The notes: a model not told the origin generated them from the sequence alone. DNA of 64,000 bases from Marinobacter zhanjiangensis (GCF_014651935.1 NZ_BMXV01000005.1:369202-433201); one strand, 5' to 3'; shown: positions 9,064 to 19,300, counted from the stretch's first letter. Program-made: numbers and translations.

Positions 9064-10008
9064 CTACTCATGCTCGCGAATCGTCACCTTTGCGGCGATG
9101 GATTCAACCTTGTCCAGATCCATGAGCTGATTACCCGGCGTGCTGACCTTGACGGCGGCGGCGGCCACGCCATAGCGAAAGGCTTCGGCTACCGTTCTGC
9201 CGCTGTCAATCTGGTGGACCAGAACGGACACGAAGCTGTCGCCGGCGCCAACGTGACTGATCACCCGGGTCTCGGGAGGACGGGCGTGAAGCTTCTCGCC
9301 GGCGCTGGAGGCGAGCAGGGCTCCGTCAGCATCCAGAGTGACAATCAGGTTGTCGGTCAGGCCCTTGTCCACCATCTCCTTCATTGCCCCCAATAGGCTG
9401 GGGTGGTCCCTGGGGCCGGAATATCCCAGGTCGACGAATTCCCCGTAGTTGAGTTTGGTGAGATAGATGCCCTTTTCTCCGGAGGAGGAAAGGGCCTTGC
9501 CGGAGGTATCCAGTATCACCCTGGTGCCTCTGTCGGCGGCCGAGCGTGCCAGGTTACCGTAAAAATCATCCGGCACGCCCCCCGGAAGGCTGCCGCTGAG
9601 CACCAGGTAATCGGGTGTCGGTTGCAGCGCTGCGAATGTATCGAGGCATTGCTGCCACTCGGATTCCTGTAGTTCGGGGCCGGAGAAAACCAGATGAAAG
9701 AGCTTGCCGCTGGCCCTCTCTGTGACCGCAAGGCTTTGCCGGGTATCGTCTTGGATGTCGACGCAATGAAGGGTAAACGTCTCGCGCGCCAGGCGTCGTT
9801 TCAGCAACTCACCCTGCGGGCCGCCCGCAGTGAAAATCGCCACCACATCCATGCCGAAGCGGTGCAGGTTGCGGGCCACATTGATGCCACCTCCACCGGG
9901 TTCATGGGCGGTATCATGGCAGCGGGTCTTGCCGTTTTCCACCAGCTGCTCGGTTTCTGCAAAGAGGTCAACGGATGGATTCATCGTTACGGTCGCTACG
10001 TTACCCAT
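9064..10008 (-). CDS. pfkB: PfkB-family sugar-phosphate kinase (6-phosphofructokinase II or 1-phosphofructokinase type)
   Basis: A 314-residue PfkB/ribokinase-fold kinase that phosphorylates fructose-6-P or a related sugar phosphate. The N-terminal signature ATVTMNPSVD and the glycine-rich GGGGINVARNLHRFG are typical of the PfkB/LacC/FruK group. The C-terminal HVGAGDSFVSVL holds the catalytic Asp and anion hole. The ATG is preceded by GAGGGA at a suitable distance. The start lies 65 bases from the stop of the unknown gene 10074-11090, so a two-gene transcript is possible. No PTS fructose gene lies nearby, which favours Pfk-II over FruK, though the family cannot be split safely by eye. As a glycolytic kinase it fits with glucose-phosphate release from glycogen and trehalose. 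Confidence 0.85.
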   Translation of the reverse strand: MGNVATVTMNPSVDLFAETEQLVENGKTRCHDTAHEPGGGGINVARNLHRFGMDVVAIFTAGGPQGELLKRRLARETFTLHCVDIQDDTRQSLAVTERASGKLFHLVFSGPELQESEWQQCLDTFAALQPTPDYLVLSGSLPGGVPDDFYGNLARSAADRGTRVILDTSGKALSSSGEKGIYLTKLNYGEFVDLGYSGPRDHPSLLGAMKEMVDKGLTDNLIVTLDADGALLASSAGEKLHARPPETRVISHVGAGDSFVSVLVHQIDSGRTVAEAFRYGVAAAAVKVSTPGNQLMDLDKVESIAAKVTIREHE

Positions 10009-10073
10009 GTCTCATCCCTCTGATTGCCGGAAACAGGAAGGCTCCACTGCTCCGGTGACTGTTCCCGTTTGAT

Positions 10074-11090
10074 TCAGTCCCGGACCATGGTTTCCGAGAA
10101 CCTGTATCGCTGTGCTCCGTGGGCAACAAGATCATGGAGAAGAGCCAGAACAAGGGCCGTGCCCGACTCTACAGCGGAATGATGCTGCCCGGACTGTTGC
10201 CGAAGGGCATGCTCTGTAGTGTGGCAGATCAAGGGCGGGCGGTGCACCGGCACACTGGCCGTGAACAGACTGTTACGGGCGCCCTGTAACTCCGAGAGCC
10301 ACTCGTCAGACTGGGGGCGATGCTCCAGGATCAGACCGGTCCGGTGGTACACGTCAGCCAGGGAGTTCACCTGTCGGCAGTCAAGTATTATCTCCAGCTG
10401 ATACATGACCATCAGCGCTGTTCTGGCGCTGTATTCATGGCGATTTTCGGCCACTTTCAGCATGGTGAACAGCACCTCGTTGATGCTTTTTATGGCGGTG
10501 TCCTTCTGGCTGCTTTGAGTATCGTCCAGCCAGGCCCATACCGTTTCCAGGGAGAGCTGTTTCAGTGGCGGCCACTGGTTTTCCTGCGAGGCTTTCAGGG
10601 CACCGTAATAAATTCTGGAATCGAAACTCTGTGCTTCGTATTTGTGGGCACCTGCGCCCGCATAACGGGTATCCAGAAGCCGGATGGCGCCGGGTCTGGC
10701 CAAATTGACCGCTATCACCAACTGTTGAATAAAAACGGTGGCCACCTGGTAACTCTCTTCCTCCGTAATGGTGTGATCTTCCGTGGAGACGGTCACGGAT
10801 AGACCGGCCGTGATGGTGTGGGCAGGGTCGTCCACATAGGCCAATTGATGCCCGGAAAAGGAGCCGGACTGGTCCCTGGCGTTCTCCATTGCTGCAACCA
10901 GCTCTCCGGCGTCCAGGCTGATGTGATAGGCGTTTGCGGAGCCACCAAGTTTGCCCTGAGCCTTGAAAGACAGGTTCTCGAAGAAGGCATTGGCCCGGTG
11001 CCAGAACTCGATGATCTCCTGGGTTTCCTTTTCGTTACCTGGCGGAATCGCATTGCCGACCTGCAACTGAACGGTTGCCGATGACGTCAT
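10074..11090 (-). CDS. Protein of unknown function
   Basis: A 338-residue protein that I do not recognise. No signal peptide or membrane segment is apparent and the composition is that of a soluble protein. It has a mixed N-terminal half (EFWHRANAFFENLSF, GKLGGSANAYHISLDAG), a segment with many Glu and Ser residues (STEDHTITEEESYQ), and a helical C-terminal half ending in a His-rich stretch (CHTTEHALRQQSGQHHSA). The start is well supported: AGGAGG lies nine bases before the ATG. The leader upstream contains two overlapping hairpin options (see 11123-11179). It stands between pfkB and malQ, so a role linked to sugar storage is possible, but nothing in the sequence shows one. Confidence 0.8.
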   Translation of the reverse strand: MTSSATVQLQVGNAIPPGNEKETQEIIEFWHRANAFFENLSFKAQGKLGGSANAYHISLDAGELVAAMENARDQSGSFSGHQLAYVDDPAHTITAGLSVTVSTEDHTITEEESYQVATVFIQQLVIAVNLARPGAIRLLDTRYAGAGAHKYEAQSFDSRIYYGALKASQENQWPPLKQLSLETVWAWLDDTQSSQKDTAIKSINEVLFTMLKVAENRHEYSARTALMVMYQLEIILDCRQVNSLADVYHRTGLILEHRPQSDEWLSELQGARNSLFTASVPVHRPPLICHTTEHALRQQSGQHHSAVESGTALVLALLHDLVAHGAQRYRFSETMVRD

Positions 11091-11122
11091 AGATAACTTC
11101 CTCCTTTAAAAGCTCATTGAGT

Positions 11123-11179
11123 CCCGGGTTCTTGCCGATTGACACCCGGGTATGGGTTTGGCCGTTTACGTGATACCCG
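11123..11179 (-). promoter_or_regulatory. Leader with two mutually exclusive hairpins
   Basis: Read on the minus strand, towards the start at 11090, there are three complementary pieces: CGGGTAT (11179-11173), ATACCCGGGT (11153-11144) and ACCCGGG (11129-11123). The middle piece can pair with either neighbour but not both. The last piece lies about 20 bases upstream of the AGGAGG of the unknown gene. This could be an attenuator-like or translational switch. No known riboswitch family was recognised. Confidence 0.35.
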
Positions 11180-11270
11180 ATTTCCGCTGCCGGGCCGCTA
11201 TGCCTCAATACTTTAACAGCATTACGCCGTTGTCGTCCGTCATTGATCCGGATTAAAAGGAGGCCGGTAG

Positions 11271-11321
11271 ATGACTGGAAACGATGATGATCCGGGAAAA
11301 ACCCATAGTGGACGTGTCTGA
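11271..11321 (+). CDS. Possible 16-codon leader peptide upstream of malQ
   Basis: A short forward ORF (MTGNDDDPGKTHSGRV) begins with ATG at 11271. AAAAGGAGG ends six to seven bases upstream, which is one of the best ribosome sites in the neighbourhood. It ends with TGA 223 bases before malQ. It may be a leader peptide, the start of a once longer gene, or chance. Codon content is too small to judge. Confidence 0.25.
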   Translation: MTGNDDDPGKTHSGRV

Positions 11322-11544
11322 ATTTAGTCATAGTCATCAATCGAGCCTAGACTGATAAACGCGCCCGGATGGAAACACAACACCGGATGCCTGTTTTGTT
11401 TACCCGAATCAAATCCGAGGCCGACTCAGAGCAGGGCGGAGTTCCTGTCATCGGTTCCGCCCAGTCGGCATTTTTCCGAAACCCCAACACCGGGACGCAT
11501 GGTGCTGAGTTGGCGCCACGTCCCACCAGGGTCAGGAGCGCCGC

Positions 11545-13704
11545 ATGAATGAGAGTGCTTTAAGACGAAAACTCGCCGAGGCCGCCGGTCTGATCCTTGA
11601 ATGGACGGACAGCGAGGGCTGCGTGCAATACCTGGGGCCTGACATACAGGGGCTTTTGCTGCCGCTCCTCGGGTTTCCGGCCGGCAATGAGGAAGAAATC
11701 CGAAGCAGTCTGAAGGAACTGGAGCGGCTGCGGCATCCCGAAAGCCCGGCTCAGCTCCCTCCGTTGATTACGGCCGACCAGGGCTGTGCCATTACCTTAC
11801 CCTGTCCCCTGGCGCCTGCTACGCACTATGTGATTGAGCTGGAAAGCGGCCAGCGCCAGGAAGGTCGGGCCGATAAAAAAGGCCGGATTCCGGCCGTTGC
11901 CGAGGCGGGCTATCATCAGTTGACCATCTCAGGTAGCGGGCTGACGCTGGCTGTTGCTCCGGCGAGATGCTTTTCTGTCGGAGAGACCGCTGTAAAGGAT
12001 GCAGCCGCACATTCAGGTGACCAGCCGGCGCGACTGTGGGGTCTGGCTGCACAGCTTTATTCATTACGCCGGCCTGGCGACGGTGGGGCAGGGGACACCC
12101 GGGCGCTGGAGGATCTCTGCCGCAGCGCCGCGGGCGAGGGGGCTGCGGCGGTGACCGTAAGTCCGACCCATGCCATGTTCAGTTCGGATCCCGGGCATTA
12201 TGGCCCCTATTCTCCCTCCAGTCGGCTTCTGCGCAATGCCCTTTACTGTGCTCCCGAAACGATTTTTGGCGAATCGAGGGTTCAGGCCGCCATTGCCCGT
12301 TGCGGCCTGGAACAACGTCTTGAAAATCTGGAATCGCTGGCGCTGATTGACTGGCCTGCAGTGGGCAGAGCGAAACTGGCATGGCTCCGGGCCCTGTATG
12401 AGGATTTTGCGGAGGGCGGATGCAGCAACGATAGCGCCCTGTACCAGCAATTCATGGAATTTCGGGAGCACGGCGGAGAGACGCTGGAAGATCACTGCAG
12501 ATTCGAGGCCTTGTCAGCAAGCCAGGGGCCTGGCAGCTGGCGTAGCTGGCCAGCGAAATTCCGCGACCCCGGGAGCACTGCCGTGGCCAGGTTCGCTCGG
12601 GAACAGGCCGGTGAGGTGGGCTTCCATGCGTTTTTGCAGTGGCTGGTTGCGGATGGGTTGCAGCGGGCGCAGGACGCTGCCCGCGATGCCGGTATGGCGA
12701 TTGGTCTGATCGCGGACCTTGCCGTGGGTGCCAATGATTCCGGCAGTCAGGCGTGGAGCCGGCAGGCGGAAATGCTGACCGGGGTTTCCATTGGCGCGCC
12801 GCCCGACTCCTTCAATGTGCATGGTCAGGACTGGGGCCTCTGCTCCTTCTCCCCCCATGGCCTGATACGTTCAGGTTTCCGGAGTTTTATCGATATGCTG
12901 CGGGCAAACTTTGCCCAGGCCGGAGGCCTTCGTATCGATCACATTCTGGGTTTTCTGCGCCTGTGGCTGGTACCGGCGGGGAAGCGGCCAGACCAGGGCG
13001 GGTATGTGCGCTTTCCGCTGGAAGACATGCTCCGGCTTACAACGCTGGAATCGGTGAGGCATGAGGCTATCGTCATAGGAGAGGACCTGGGCACGGTGGC
13101 ACCCGGATTTCGCGAGAGGCTTTCGGATCGCAACATACTGGGCATGAATGTTCTCTGGTTCGAGCGCAATAACGTGCAGGGCTTCCGGCCGCCTGGTCTG
13201 TGGTCGCCAGCGGCGATGGCCATGACGTCAACCCATGATCTGCCTACCGTGGCCGGCTGGTGGGCTGGTCGGGATATCGAGTGGCGGGAAAAGTTTGACC
13301 TGCTGCCCGAAACCGAGACAGCCGAAAGCGAACAAAAAACGCGGGCCAAAGACCGCGCCAGACTGGCCAGGGCGCTCGGCCTGCCGGTGCAGCCCGATAC
13401 TGAAGAGCTTCAGGCATCGGGTCTCCCTGTCGGCCGCGTTCTGGCCGGCTGCGCACAACACCTTGGCCGTACACCGTCCCCGCTGGCTATTCTTCCTGTA
13501 GAAGACCTGCTGGGGCTTGAGGAGCAGGCGAATCTGCCCGGCACTATTACAGAGCATCCCAACTGGCGCCGACGATGGTCACCAGATTCACAGGGAATGC
13601 TGAGTGTTGAACAGGTTAGCCAACGCCTTGGAGAACTCGATCGCAACCGGATTGGCTCCCGGAGTCCGCCTCCTTCAAGCGATTCTGGAACCGGCGGGTC
13701 ATGA
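11545..13704 (+). CDS. malQ: 4-alpha-glucanotransferase (amylomaltase, GH77)
   Basis: A 719-residue GH77 enzyme that moves alpha-1,4-glucan segments between maltodextrins and releases glucose. The catalytic region is clear: GLIADLAVGANDSGSQAW, VSIGAPPDSFNVHGQDWG, nucleophile Asp in LRIDHILGFLRLW, the acid Glu in IVIGEDLGTV and MTSTHDLPTVAGWW. The roughly 200-residue N-terminal extension before the barrel is typical of proteobacterial MalQ. AGGAG lies six bases before the ATG. It heads a forward run (malQ, DUF2934 gene, glgE, treS-mak, glgB). In such islands MalQ recycles the short oligosaccharides released by GlgX and GlgP. A product assignment outside GH77 is very unlikely. Confidence 0.95.
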   Translation: MNESALRRKLAEAAGLILEWTDSEGCVQYLGPDIQGLLLPLLGFPAGNEEEIRSSLKELERLRHPESPAQLPPLITADQGCAITLPCPLAPATHYVIELESGQRQEGRADKKGRIPAVAEAGYHQLTISGSGLTLAVAPARCFSVGETAVKDAAAHSGDQPARLWGLAAQLYSLRRPGDGGAGDTRALEDLCRSAAGEGAAAVTVSPTHAMFSSDPGHYGPYSPSSRLLRNALYCAPETIFGESRVQAAIARCGLEQRLENLESLALIDWPAVGRAKLAWLRALYEDFAEGGCSNDSALYQQFMEFREHGGETLEDHCRFEALSASQGPGSWRSWPAKFRDPGSTAVARFAREQAGEVGFHAFLQWLVADGLQRAQDAARDAGMAIGLIADLAVGANDSGSQAWSRQAEMLTGVSIGAPPDSFNVHGQDWGLCSFSPHGLIRSGFRSFIDMLRANFAQAGGLRIDHILGFLRLWLVPAGKRPDQGGYVRFPLEDMLRLTTLESVRHEAIVIGEDLGTVAPGFRERLSDRNILGMNVLWFERNNVQGFRPPGLWSPAAMAMTSTHDLPTVAGWWAGRDIEWREKFDLLPETETAESEQKTRAKDRARLARALGLPVQPDTEELQASGLPVGRVLAGCAQHLGRTPSPLAILPVEDLLGLEEQANLPGTITEHPNWRRRWSPDSQGMLSVEQVSQRLGELDRNRIGSRSPPPSSDSGTGGS

Positions 13705-13862
13705 GTCATTGCTTCGGAAGTTGGTCTAATGGATACTGAAAATAAGCGCCGTTGTCTGAGCCTGATCGGGAATGCTTTTAAAGGCGAAAAAAGCAGAGGA
13801 AACCGACTCGGGTCCAGGGCATCCGAGAAATGAGAGAGGCTGTCCAAGCCAACGGAGGCTCC

Positions 13863-14165
13863 ATGACAGACGAACACCTTCGAATTCAGGAAGCAGCGTA
13901 CTACCTCTGGCAAGCAGAAGGTCAACCTGACCAACAAGACAAACGTCACTGGGAGTTGGCTCGGCAAATGGTCAGAGCACAGCCGTCGCCTGCCGAGACC
14001 CCGCAAGCAGACGAACCGCCGTCCCAGGTCGTATCAGGCTCAGTACCCGAAGAAAAGCCCAGGCGCAAAACCCGTAGTAAAACAGATCAGGCCTCCAGGC
14101 CTAAGGTGAAAGCTCCGGGCACCAGGAAGCCGACTGCTGCCGGCGCGAAAAAAAGCACGAAATAA
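13863..14165 (+). CDS. DUF2934 protein with basic histone-H1-like tail
   Basis: A 100-residue protein. Residues 1 to about 40 match the DUF2934 pattern (EAAYYLWQAEGQPDQQDKRH), a small helical domain of unknown function. The rest is rich in Lys, Arg, Pro and Ala (EEKPRRKTRSK, KAPGTRKPTAAGAKKSTK), resembling histone-H1-like tails that bind nucleic acid or other polyanions. I chose ATG 13863 because GGAGG (13854-13858) precedes it; the ATG at 13830 lacks a ribosome site and adds residues outside the domain. It sits between malQ and glgE in the same direction, so it is probably co-expressed with glucan genes. Its function is unknown. Confidence 0.75.
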   Translation: MTDEHLRIQEAAYYLWQAEGQPDQQDKRHWELARQMVRAQPSPAETPQADEPPSQVVSGSVPEEKPRRKTRSKTDQASRPKVKAPGTRKPTAAGAKKSTK

Positions 14166-14287
14166 GTCTGGTCGTGATTCGGTGATAAACATCCAGATGT
14201 TTGCGCCTTTCCGGGCCTGAAAGCAGGGTTGCCAGAAAAAGGCAAGTGGTGCTGGTTTGACGGGAGAGAGGCAAAGGAGACAGCCTT

Positions 14288-16309
14288 GTGAGCCAAAATG
14301 AACGCAAGACGTCGAAGTCCGGGATAGTAGATGACGATCGGAAAGGGGCACTAAGTGCCGCCAAAGCTCCCCGTATTGCCATTGAGTCGGTTGAGCCCAG
14401 CCTCGATCAGGGGAAGTACGCCACGAAAGCCATCGTCGGCGACCCGTTTTCCGTAACCGCCGTCATTTTTGCCGACGGTCACGACCTGCTGTCCGCTGCC
14501 GTTCGCTGGCGCAAAGAAGGCGGCGACTGGCAGACTCAGCCAATGACTCGTGTCACGCCGCCTGGCAATGACCTGTGGGAGGCAGAAGTAAGGCCGGAGG
14601 ATCTGGGCGCGCACCACTTCATGATCGAAGCGTGGCTGGATGTATTCGGCACTTACTGCGATGAGCTGTACAAGAAGCATCATGCTGGTGTGCCGGTTGG
14701 CCTGGAGCTCGAGGAAGGTCGTCTTCTGATTGCCGAAGCGCACGAGCGCGCCCGGGGGCAAACCCGCAAGGCCCTGAATGCCTTGCACACGCAGTTTGAA
14801 AATACCAGTACCGATAGCGACAAGGTCGCACTCATGCTGGCCCCGGATACCCACTGGCTCATGGAACAAGCGGCTCCTCACCGTCATCGGGTCCGCAGCG
14901 CGGTCAAATATCCTTTTTACGTTGACCGGGTCAAAGCGAGGTTTGCGAGCTGGTATGAGCTGTTTCCCCGTTCCGAAACCGATGACCCCACCCGTCATGG
15001 TACCTTCATCGATGTCCAGAAACGGCTGCCCATGATCCGGGACATGGGGTTCGATGTGCTCTATTTCACTCCGATCCACCCCATCGGCCGGACCCATCGC
15101 AAGGGCAAGAACAACACGCTGGAAGCGGGCCCGGACGATGTCGGCAGCCCTTATGCCATTGGCAGCGAGGAAGGGGGCCATGAAGCCATTCATCCGGAAC
15201 TGGGCACCTTTGAGGATTTTCAGGAGCTGGAAAGGGCGGCTGCCGCCCATGGTCTGGAGATCGCCCTGGACTTTGCCATCCAGTGCTCCCCGGATCACCC
15301 CTGGCTGAAGGAACACCCCGGCTGGTTTTCGTGGCGTCCTGACGGGTCGATACGCTATGCCGAAAATCCGCCCAAAAAGTATCAGGACATCGTCAACGTG
15401 GATTTCTATGCCGACGATGCCATTCCGGATCTCTGGCTGGCATTGCGGGACGTAGTGCAGGGCTGGATCGACCAGGGCGTGCGTATTTTCCGGGTCGATA
15501 ACCCCCACACCAAGCCTTTCCCCTTCTGGGAATGGCTTATCGATGATATCCGTAGCCGGGACCCGGGGATCATCTTCCTGTCTGAAGCCTTTACCCGGCC
15601 AGCAGTCATGCTGCACCTGGGCAAGCTGGGGTTTACCCAGAGTTATACCTACTTTACCTGGCGTAATACGAAAGCGGAGCTGACTGAATACCTGACAACC
15701 CTGTCCCGCCCGCCCTGGTGCTACGGATATCGCCCCAATTTCTTTATTAATACCCCGGATATCAATCCATATTTCCTTCAATCCTCCAGCCGTGCGGGAT
15801 TCCTGATCCGGGCCGCCCTGGCTGCCCTGGGCGCGGGTTCCTGGGGCATGTATTCCGGCTATGAGCTATGCGAAAGCGAACCGGTGCCGGGCAAGGAGGA
15901 GTATCTCGATTCGGAAAAATACGAGATACGTCCTAGGAACTACAGCGCCCCGGGCAATATCATTTACGAGATTGCCCAGCTCAACCGAATCCGCAGGGAA
16001 AACCCGGCATTTCAGACCCATCTGGGCATCAGCTTTCACCACATCAACAACGACCGCCTGCTGTATTTCTGCAAACGCACGCCGGATAACAGCAATGTGA
16101 TTTTTGTGGTGATCAGCCTCGACCCGTTTGACGCCCAGGAGGGCAGTTTCGAATTGCCGCTCTGGGAGTTCGGGCTCCCGGACGACGCTGCCCTGGATGC
16201 GGAGGATCTGATGAACGGCCATTGCTGGACCTGGCACGGGAAATGGCAGTGGACCCGGCTTGATCCCTCGGGGCTTCCCTTTGGCATCTGGAGGGTAAAC
16301 CTGCCCTGA
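14288..16309 (+). CDS. glgE: Alpha-1,4-glucan:maltose-1-phosphate maltosyltransferase (GH13_3)
   Basis: GlgE, 673 residues, extends alpha-1,4-glucan with maltosyl units from alpha-maltose-1-phosphate. Family marks are the N-terminal beta domain, YELFPRSETDDPTRHGTF, FTPIHPIGRTHRKGKNN, nucleophile Asp404 in RVDNPHTKPFPFWEWL and acid/base Glu433 in FLSEAFTRPAVM. The length equals that of known GlgE enzymes. The start is a GTG with AAGGAG eight bases upstream. It is followed 60 bases later by treS-mak, whose kinase half makes the M1P donor, and then glgB, which branches the product. This is the classical GlgE pathway order and strongly supports the call. Confidence 0.96.
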   Translation: MSQNERKTSKSGIVDDDRKGALSAAKAPRIAIESVEPSLDQGKYATKAIVGDPFSVTAVIFADGHDLLSAAVRWRKEGGDWQTQPMTRVTPPGNDLWEAEVRPEDLGAHHFMIEAWLDVFGTYCDELYKKHHAGVPVGLELEEGRLLIAEAHERARGQTRKALNALHTQFENTSTDSDKVALMLAPDTHWLMEQAAPHRHRVRSAVKYPFYVDRVKARFASWYELFPRSETDDPTRHGTFIDVQKRLPMIRDMGFDVLYFTPIHPIGRTHRKGKNNTLEAGPDDVGSPYAIGSEEGGHEAIHPELGTFEDFQELERAAAAHGLEIALDFAIQCSPDHPWLKEHPGWFSWRPDGSIRYAENPPKKYQDIVNVDFYADDAIPDLWLALRDVVQGWIDQGVRIFRVDNPHTKPFPFWEWLIDDIRSRDPGIIFLSEAFTRPAVMLHLGKLGFTQSYTYFTWRNTKAELTEYLTTLSRPPWCYGYRPNFFINTPDINPYFLQSSSRAGFLIRAALAALGAGSWGMYSGYELCESEPVPGKEEYLDSEKYEIRPRNYSAPGNIIYEIAQLNRIRRENPAFQTHLGISFHHINNDRLLYFCKRTPDNSNVIFVVISLDPFDAQEGSFELPLWEFGLPDDAALDAEDLMNGHCWTWHGKWQWTRLDPSGLPFGIWRVNLP

Positions 16310-16369
16310 ATGATAACGGCCCGTACGACGAGCCCAAGTTCTGAGTGACACGAGGAGGCAAATGCCACG

Positions 16370-19300
16370 ATGGGTGCCAGAACCGAGCAAGAGAATCCGG
16401 TGACAGAGGCGTTTCTGAACGATCCCCTCTGGTACAAGGACGCTGTAATCTATCAATTACACGTGAAGTCATTTTTTGACGCCAACGACGACGGCATCGG
16501 TGATTTCCAGGGCCTGATCCAGAAGCTGGACTACATCGTGAGTCTGGGGGTCAATGCTATCTGGCTGTTGCCGTTCTATCCGTCCCCCCGCCGTGACGAT
16601 GGCTATGACATTGCAGAATACTGCAACGTGAGTCCGGACTACGGAACACTGGAAGACGCCCGCGAGTTTATTGCAGAAGCTCACCGGCGCGGCCTGAGGG
16701 TGATCACCGAACTGGTGATCAATCACACGTCCGACCAGCACCCCTGGTTTCAGCGGGCGCGGAAGGCCCCGCCAGGATCACCGGAGCGGGAGTTTTATGT
16801 CTGGTCGGACACCGACGACAAATACCCGGGTACCCGGATTATCTTCACCGACACTGAAACGTCCAACTGGGCCTGGGATTCGGTTGCCAATGCCTATTTC
16901 TGGCACCGCTTTTATTCCCACCAGCCCGATCTCAATTTTGACAATCCCCGGGTCCTGGATGAACTTCTCAAGGTCATGGAATACTGGCTGGATATGGGGG
17001 TAGACGGGCTTCGGCTGGACGCTATTCCCTATCTGGTGGAGCGAGAGGGCACCAACAACGAAAATCTGCCTGAAACCCACGATGTCCTGAAGCGCATACG
17101 GGCGGTGATTGATGAACGTTACCCCGACCGGATGCTGCTGGCCGAGGCCAATCAGTGGCCCGAAGACACCCGCCCCTATTTTGGTGACGGAGATGAATGC
17201 CACATGGCATTTCATTTCCCCCTCATGCCGCGAATGTACATGGCCCTGGCGCAGGAGGACCGATTCCCGATCACGGATATTCTTCGGCAGACGCCGGACA
17301 TTCCGGAAAACTGCCAGTGGGCGATCTTTCTGCGCAATCATGACGAGCTGACCCTGGAGATGGTGACCGACGAGGAACGGGACTATCTCTGGAACCATTA
17401 CGCTGCGGACCGCCGTGCCAGAATCAACCTGGGCATACGCCGGCGTCTGGCTCCCCTGCTGGAGAGGGATCGCCGGCGGGTCGAGCTTCTCAACAGCCTG
17501 CTTTTGTCCATGCCGGGAACACCCATTCTCTATTATGGTGACGAAATCGGCATGGGCGACAACATCTACCTGGGCGACAGGGACGGTGTGCGCACACCCA
17601 TGCAGTGGTCCATGGACCGGAACGGTGGCTTTTCCCGTGCCGATCCTGCCAGGCTGGTGCTGCCTCCCATCATGGATCCGCTGTACGGCTTCCAGTCAAT
17701 CAATGTGGAAGCCCAGATGCGTGACCCCCATGCCCTGTTAAACAGCATGCGCCGGATGCTCACCGTGCGAGGGCAGTACCGGGCCTTCAGCCGCGGCGAG
17801 ATGCGCATGCTGTACCCCGCCAACCGCCATATTCTGGCCTACATGCGTGAGCTGACCGACGCAAACGGCGAAACACAGTCCCTGCTCTGCGTTGCCAATG
17901 TCGCTCGCACGGCGCAGGCTGTGGAACTGGATCTCTCCGAATTCCAGGGTAAGGTACCGGTAGAAATGACCGGGGGAAGCGCCTTCCCCCCCGTGGAGAA
18001 AACCCACTACAATCTGACCCTCTCCCCCTACGGATTTTTCTGGTTTCTGATGGCCAGCGAGTCGGAAATGCCTTCCTGGCATATTTCGCCTCCGGAACCC
18101 ATGCCTGATTTCGTTACTCTCATCACACGGCGTCACCTTCAGGAGGTGCTTGAGCCCGGGCCCCGCGGCGAACTGGAAAAGGAGGTCCTGCTGAAGTATC
18201 TGCCAAAGCGCCGCTGGTTCGGAGCGAAGCAGGCCCGTATTGAATCGGTGAACATACTGTATGCCGATCCCATCGGTGATTCGGGGAAAGAGTTTCTGAT
18301 GAGTGAGATTGAGGTCCGCCACACCGACGGATCGGATCGCTATCAGTTGCCCCTTGCTTTCGTCAGCGAGCGTGGCAGAAACCAGGTACTTGCCCAGCAG
18401 TTGGCCATGGCCCGGATACGCCGGGGCCGGGAGGTTGGCCTGCTGACCGATGCCGTGGTGCTGGAGGATTTTGGCCTGTGTCTGCTCGAGCATTTGCGCA
18501 GGGGCGATCGGCTTCCCTGTGGCAGGGGTGAACTGCGGTTCTCGTCCACCTCGCTGTTGCAGGCTCTTGAGCTCCCCGCTGATGTTGAGGTTGTGCCCCA
18601 GGGCGTGGAGCAGTCCAACAGCTCCATCATCATTGGTCGCCAGGTCGTCATCAAGGTGTTGCGACGCCTTGAGGCGGGGCTTCATCCCGAGGCCGAGATT
18701 TCCCGTTACCTTACCGACAATGGCTTCACTCATGTGGCGCCCTTTTACGGCGATGTGGTGCGTCACGAAGAAGGGGAGGATCCCCATACGCTGATTCTGG
18801 CCCAGGGCTATATCGAGAACCAGGGAGACGCCTGGTCATGGACTGGCAACACCCTGGAACGGGCCATTCACGAGGCTGCCCTTGATGAAGACTCCGGCAC
18901 AATGGAGAGGGGCTTCGGTGCATTTGATGAGCTGGAAGCTTTCGCCGCGACACTGGGACAACGTCTCGGAGAGTTGCACCAGGTGCTGGCCAGGCCTGGT
19001 GCAGATCCCGCATTCCAGCCCGAGATGGCGGGCGAGGAACAGGTCAGCCTCTGGGCCGTGCGGGTGGGGCTGAGAGTCAGGGAGGCGCTTGATCTTTTAC
19101 ACAGACATGCCCGGGACGTTTCAGAGGAGGACCAGCGACTGGCCAGCCAGGTCCTTGAGCAGCGCGATAACCTGATCAGTCTTGCGGAAAACCTGGCGCA
19201 CAGGGCCAAGGGTAGCCTTCTGACCAGAATCCATGGCGATCTGCACCTCGGCCAGGTACTGGTGTCCCATGATGACGCCTATCTCATTGATTTCGAGGGA

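Larger units (their letters stand above)
11091..11544. other. Intergenic region between divergent genes (unknown gene and malQ)
   Basis: A 454-base stretch with no full-size gene. It holds the minus-strand leader of the unknown gene with competing hairpins (11123-11179), a 16-codon forward ORF with a strong Shine-Dalgarno (11271-11321), and the malQ ribosome site AGGAG just before 11545. Promoters for both directions must lie here, but no convincing sigma-70 boxes were found. Confidence 0.7.

Noticed and set aside
11035..11340. 101-codon reverse frame upstream of the unknown gene
   Set aside because: It overlaps the start of the unknown gene in another frame and would cover its leader; there is no ribosome site and the composition is not protein-like.
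14351..15781. 476-codon reverse frame
   Set aside because: It is antisense to glgE with no recognisable motif.
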